Part shown: positions 60,422-64,000 of the stretch, one piece after another
Position numbering within the stretch: position 1 is the first letter of the stretch
Layout: each line of letters starts with the position of its first letter
From: an uncultured Lachnospiraceae bacterium
GTDB lineage: Bacteria; Bacillota; Clostridia; Lachnospirales; Lachnospiraceae
NCBI GenBank assembly: GCA_947626435.1
Contig: CANQSB010000002.1
Location: 62,001 to 126,000 of the forward strand
Direction of reading: 5' to 3'
DNA length: 64,000 bases
Translations under genes and position numbers: made by a program
Notes under the pieces: model-generated
Seen by the model: the letters and a program-made list of their open reading frames with translations, nothing else
What the model was told of the DNA's origin: nothing
Databases searched by the model: none

Positions 60422-61150
60422 TTAGAATCCCTCAATGCTGAACCTTACGGCATTTACAGGCACATTAAATTCGCTCGTGTAAACCTGTCCCGCGCCGAGT
60501 GAGCCAAGCGACTGTCCCGAAGCGGCGGACGAACCGCAGTAAAGGTGTACCTTGGAAAGGACATTCCCCATAGCGTCATAAAAATACCCGTAGCAGCCCC
60601 ACGAAGTATAATCCGAATCGCCTACGGCTTCCAACCTGTATGTGAGCTTCAGAGTATTCTTATACACGCCAAAATCCACATATTTGTTAAAATCATAAGG
60701 CTTAAATTCATATCCGGTAAGCACGCAGTAGTTGTCGTGGTTTGTCCCTAGTCTGGCGGGAATCTGCATAATGAGCGTGCTGGCGTTTACTGTGGCGTAA
60801 GCAACTACAGCGGGATTGTCCATATGCACTATAGCAATCACAGTAGAGCCGTTTCCGGCATAGTCGATTTGAAAATTGGCAATATTTGCCATTGACGCCA
60901 CAGGAATGACGGTAGCCACATCGGGGTTAGCCGACACGCAGGTAAGCCTTGAAGCGTCAAACCCCTCACCCAATGCCGCCGCGATGGTAAAGCTTGTTCC
61001 CTCGGTCAGCGTAATCATGTCGTCGGACAAAACAATGCCATTGCCAATGCTTGGATTAGCCGACGCAGTCATATTAAAAGACAACGCCGCACCCAGTAGA
61101 ATGGTCATTGAAACTATTGCAGAGATGAAATGCCTAAATATTCTTTTCAT
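60422..61150 (-). CDS. Secreted protein with Ig-like (BIG2-type) domain
   Basis: The 242-residue protein has a signal peptide (MKRIFRHFISAIVSMTILLG to ...NMTASA) and a ~75-residue domain with EGTSFTIAAALGEG, ANPDVATVIPVA and STVIAIVH, resembling a BIG2-type Ig domain, then a ~110-residue beta-rich C-terminal region. No anchor is visible. Start ATG (61150) follows CGGAGGATTTT on the minus strand; a longer reading is rejected. It is convergent with the PocR gene. It may be a secreted structural or adhesive protein. Confidence 0.75.
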   Translation of the reverse strand: MKRIFRHFISAIVSMTILLGAALSFNMTASANPSIGNGIVLSDDMITLTEGTSFTIAAALGEGFDASRLTCVSANPDVATVIPVASMANIANFQIDYAGNGSTVIAIVHMDNPAVVAYATVNASTLIMQIPARLGTNHDNYCVLTGYEFKPYDFNKYVDFGVYKNTLKLTYRLEAVGDSDYTSWGCYGYFYDAMGNVLSKVHLYCGSSAASGQSLGSLGAGQVYTSEFNVPVNAVRFSIEGF

Positions 61151-61525
61151 AAAATCCTCCGTTTCTTGATATGCCTTTGCGCTAACTGCCGCTTTTGGCA
61201 AATTAATGTTAAAATTGTAAAACACAAGTCTTTATAAGTCATGTGCTTATAATAGTATAAAGGATATTTACGAAAAAAAAAAGCCAAGTATTATAAAAAT
61301 TAAATTATTTTTTTGGAAAATAAGAATTACTGAAAAATGTAATAAATCTATCAGAACAAGGCATACTAAAAAGCATTTGGCGAGTAAGGTCAAAGAAGCT
61401 CTGTTTCAAATTTGTAAAAAATTATTAAATTTACCTGATACCTCTTTAATTATCGCGCTGTTTCGTATAAAATAGATAAGAAAATGTCAAAAGCAGAATG
61501 GTTTCGTGCGTTAGGAGGGCATATT
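61151..61525. other. 375-bp divergent region between secreted protein and efflux adaptor
   Basis: AT-rich; TTTAAT (61445-61450) and TATAAA (61466-61471) with only 15 bp between are a weak candidate for the efflux operon. A TATAAT at 61250 (plus strand) has no matching -35. GTTAGGAGGGCAT precedes the adaptor start. No gene or repeat is supported here. Confidence 0.5.
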
Positions 61526-63133
61526 ATGAAAAACAGGAAAAGAATACAGGCAACAATCTTGTGCGCGGCGCTGACGGCGGTGATGCTTAGCGGCTGCTCG
61601 GAAGAGGCAACGGAGGAAACGGCGGAGGATGTAGCGATAGTGGAGGCGGCTAATCCTCAAATTGGTGATTTGAAACTGAGCGGCGATTTTATAGCGACGC
61701 TTAGTCCCGATGAATCCGTATATGTCATACCTATGGCGACCGCGGAGGTGCTTGAAGTAAGAGTTTCGGCGGGTGATAAGGTGGAGGCGGGCGACGTGCT
61801 TGCCGTACTTGACGACACTATGGCGCAGTACACAGTAAAGAGCGCGCAGATAGGTCTTAATACAGCAAAGACGAACCACGATATGAATTTTGGAGAAGGC
61901 GCTACACTTTTGAATGATATGTCTTCGGATTCAGAACTGTCAGGCACAGAGGACAGCATAAATGATTATCAGGAGCAGTATTTCAATGCTATGCAGTCAC
62001 TTGATGACGCAAAAAATAAATTAAAAGATAAAGAAGCTGAATACGCGGCGTTGAAAGAAGAGTACGATTATAATGATGATGTTGACGATATTAAGGATTA
62101 CGCCGAGGATTTAGCTGAACAGGCAAAGAATAAGGCAAATGAACTTTCTGAAAAAGCGGAGGAGAAAATGCAGGATATGCTTCAAAATCAAGCATCGCAG
62201 ACAAGCTTTTCCGGAATGACGCAGGAGCAGCTTATAGCTTCAGATCCTGAATTAAAAAAGTTGAGTGAGGAAGCAAACGACCTTTCCCAGCAGGCAAGTG
62301 ATGCCGCTACGCGCTACCAAAACGCGGCGACGGAGGACGCTACGATTCAGGCGGAGATTAAAGGCTATAAGCAGCAGATTAGCGCCTATGAGACAACCAT
62401 AGAAAGCTACCAGGATGCCGTTGACAAATCATATGAAGGCTACAGCCAGCAGGTAGTGGCGCAGGACATCCAGAATGGCGAGCTGCGCGAGGACAGCAGG
62501 CAGCTTTCGGAGAACAATATCAACAGCGCACAGCTCCAAGTCGAGCAGGCGCGGGAAAACCTTGAAAATTACACTATTACGGCGACGATATCAGGCGTTA
62601 TAGAAGCGGTAAATATAGATGTCCATGACTTTGCCTCATCAAACAATCCCGCCTTTGTCATTTCCAATAAGGATACGATGGTTGCAACATATTATGTGAG
62701 CGAGGATGTGCGCAACACATTTTCCATAGGGCAGAAGATAACGATTACAAAGGATGATAAGACCTATGAGGGAGAAGTCATAGAAATAGGCAGCGCGGTA
62801 GATTCGACTACGGGGCTTTTCCGCGTGAAGGCAAGCGTCAAGGGCGATGCGTCAAATTTGCTGTCAGGCACAAGGGCGACAGTCACCACCGACACTTACC
62901 ATGAGAATAATGCGCTCATCATACCATATGACGCCGTATATTATGACGGCACGCAGGCGTATGTATATACCGTAGTGGACGACAAAGCGCAGAGAACCGA
63001 TATAACCACTGGCTTATATGATATTGATAATATAGTAGTGACTGACGGACTCACAAAGGATGACCTTGTGATCACCACATGGTCGGCTCAGCTGCGCGAG
63101 GGCGTTGCTGTTTCTGTCAGCGAAAGCGAATAG
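61526..63133 (+). CDS. Efflux RND-type periplasmic adaptor (HlyD/MFP family) lipoprotein
   Basis: The 535-residue membrane-fusion-type adaptor has a lipobox (VMLSGCSEE, Cys24), a biotinyl-lipoyl half (SAGDKVEAGDVLAVLDD), a ~230-residue coiled-coil hairpin rich in Glu, Gln and Ala, and the second half with ENYTITATISGVIEAVNIDV and the beta-barrel GQKITITKDDKTYEGEV. In Firmicutes such adaptors partner with single-membrane RND-like pumps. ATG 61526 follows TTAGGAGGGCATATT. The pump gene begins 14 bp later. Confidence 0.92.
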   Translation: MKNRKRIQATILCAALTAVMLSGCSEEATEETAEDVAIVEAANPQIGDLKLSGDFIATLSPDESVYVIPMATAEVLEVRVSAGDKVEAGDVLAVLDDTMAQYTVKSAQIGLNTAKTNHDMNFGEGATLLNDMSSDSELSGTEDSINDYQEQYFNAMQSLDDAKNKLKDKEAEYAALKEEYDYNDDVDDIKDYAEDLAEQAKNKANELSEKAEEKMQDMLQNQASQTSFSGMTQEQLIASDPELKKLSEEANDLSQQASDAATRYQNAATEDATIQAEIKGYKQQISAYETTIESYQDAVDKSYEGYSQQVVAQDIQNGELREDSRQLSENNINSAQLQVEQARENLENYTITATISGVIEAVNIDVHDFASSNNPAFVISNKDTMVATYYVSEDVRNTFSIGQKITITKDDKTYEGEVIEIGSAVDSTTGLFRVKASVKGDASNLLSGTRATVTTDTYHENNALIIPYDAVYYDGTQAYVYTVVDDKAQRTDITTGLYDIDNIVVTDGLTKDDLVITTWSAQLREGVAVSVSESE

Positions 63134-63147
63134 GGAGGCGGGACAAG

Positions 63148-64000
63148 ATGAACTCCTTGACAAAATTAGCATTAAAAAGACCTGTTTCCGCATTATTGAT
63201 TGTGCTTGCGCTTGCCGTATTCGGTGTGAGCTCGCTTTTTGGCTTCAAGCTTGAGCTTACCCCTGATATGGAGCTGCCGATGCTTTTCGTGCTTACAATG
63301 TATCAGGGCGGCGATCCTGAGACGACTCAGAAGCTTGTCACAGAGATAATAGAGGATTCAGGCAAGACGCTTGCGGGTGTTGATTCCATAGATTCCCAGA
63401 CTACGGCGAATATGTCGATGGTAATGTTTTCCTATGATTACGGCACTGATATAGATGAGGCGTATTCTGACTTGCGCAGCGCTCTTGACACAGTTTCGCT
63501 GCAGCTTCCAGATGATGCGACAGACCCTGTCATCGTGGAGATGAATATGGACGCTCAGGATGTCATGACTTTGTCAGTCACTACGACGGGCGATACTGAT
63601 GTGTTTGCGTTTGTGGAGGATGAGATTATACCCGAGCTTGACCGGGTGGCGGACATAGCGGACACCTCGGTTACGGGCGGACAAGGTGAATATATAAAAA
63701 TAGAACTGCACAAGGATAAAATGCAGCAGTATGGCTTGTCAATGTCTGATATCTCTACATATATCGCCACTACGGATTTTGCCATACCCATAGGCAGCGT
63801 CAATCAGGGCTCGCAGTCCGTCAGCGCTTCAGCCTCTTCAAAGCCTGAAAATCTGATAGATTTGCAAAACACGCCGCTGTTTACAAACAGGGGCAGCGTA
63901 ATCACTCTTTCGGATATAGCTACGGTTACGATGGCGACAAACGATTACAGCAGCATCAGCCGTTTCAATGGCAATGACAGCATAAGCATAGGTATTGCCA
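63148..64000 (+). CDS. RND/MMPL-type efflux permease, N-terminal part (cut by window end)
   Basis: An open frame from ATG 63148 (after TAGGGAGGCGGG) runs without a stop to the window end, about 284 codons. It starts MNSLTKLALKRPVSALLIVL with the first RND membrane helix, then KLELTPDMELPMLFVLTMYQ and GGDPETTQKLVTEIIEDSGK, typical of AcrB-type porter domains. It pumps drugs or other hydrophobic compounds with the adaptor upstream. The 3' part lies outside the window. Confidence 0.93.
   Translation, partial: MNSLTKLALKRPVSALLIVLALAVFGVSSLFGFKLELTPDMELPMLFVLTMYQGGDPETTQKLVTEIIEDSGKTLAGVDSIDSQTTANMSMVMFSYDYGTDIDEAYSDLRSALDTVSLQLPDDATDPVIVEMNMDAQDVMTLSVTTTGDTDVFAFVEDEIIPELDRVADIADTSVTGGQGEYIKIELHKDKMQQYGLSMSDISTYIATTDFAIPIGSVNQGSQSVSASASSKPENLIDLQNTPLFTNRGSVITLSDIATVTMATNDYSSISRFNGNDSISIGIA

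Noticed and set aside
1-64000. CRISPR array, tRNA, rRNA, transposase or integrase genes
   Set aside because: No regularly spaced identical repeats with spacers, no CCA-ending cloverleaf and no transposase motifs were found by eye; a dedicated scan (tRNAscan, minced, ISfinder) would be decisive.

Overview
The window looks like a chromosomal segment of an anaerobic, endospore-forming Clostridia, most likely Lachnospiraceae. The evidence is a complete spoIIIA operon with a sigma-E-type promoter, the Firmicutes order scpA-scpB, stp-prkC-rsgA-rpe, infC-rpmI-rplT and nusB-xseA-xseB-ispA-dxs-tlyA-nadK-argR-recN, a T-box leader, strong GGAGG ribosome sites and almost uniform + strand coding. Only three convincing genes lie on the minus strand: an AraC regulator, a small membrane protein and a secreted protein. 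I saw no rRNA, tRNA, CRISPR array, transposase or integrase.

Layout. 1-3.6 kb: envelope-glycan genes (deacetylase-like C terminus, GT2-GtrA glycosyltransferase, phosphodiester glycosidase and an unknown membrane-anchored protein). 3.7-9.1 kb: rpsU, a type-IV ABC-family membrane protein, a D,D-carboxypeptidase, a metallophosphoesterase, scpA-scpB and udk. 9.1-17.5 kb: a beta-glucan utilisation locus (AraC regulator, GH94 phosphorylase, cytoplasmic GH17 glucanase) interrupted by about 3.5 kb holding an Eco47II-type restriction-modification system (controller, methyltransferase, endonuclease) and decayed genes. 17.6-25 kb: TrmB regulator-lysA, a 231-bp inverted repeat, then stp-prkC-rsgA-rpe. 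25.2-30.3 kb: a BMP-family nucleoside ABC importer. 30.3-34.8 kb: a lantibiotic-immunity-type ABC transporter with a two-component system and no visible bacteriocin gene. 35-39 kb: a SEC-C protein, a T-box leader, a small membrane protein, thrS and a DUF1540 protein. 39.2-40.7 kb: infC-rpmI-rplT with an L20-type leader and an AUU start codon. 40.8-45.8 kb: spoIIIAA-AH. 46.2-50.4 kb: deoB, prfC and a transglutaminase-like lipoprotein. 50.4-59.5 kb: asp23-nusB-xseA-xseB-ispA-dxs-tlyA-nadK-argR-recN. 59.5 kb to the end: a PocR-domain mini-chemoreceptor, a secreted protein and an RND-type efflux adaptor and pump, the pump cut by the window edge.

Functional links. AraC, GH94 and GH17 probably form one intracellular beta-glucan pathway, with a candidate operator of three tandem 17-bp repeats in front of the GH94 gene. 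The immunity ABC genes and their two-component system form one self-contained detoxification module, with response-regulator-like direct repeats upstream. The T-box leader carries a plausible threonine specifier, but a palindromic repeat and a small gene separate it from thrS.

The most unusual structure lies between the genes. A palindromic element occurs in three copies, each just upstream of a start codon. A second repeat family of hairpin plus terminator sits at gene ends. There are also a 231-bp inverted repeat, a nested fold-back upstream of udk, and third-position composition that swings between G/T-rich and A/C-rich patches on one coding strand. All calls come from reading the sequence; no database search was run.
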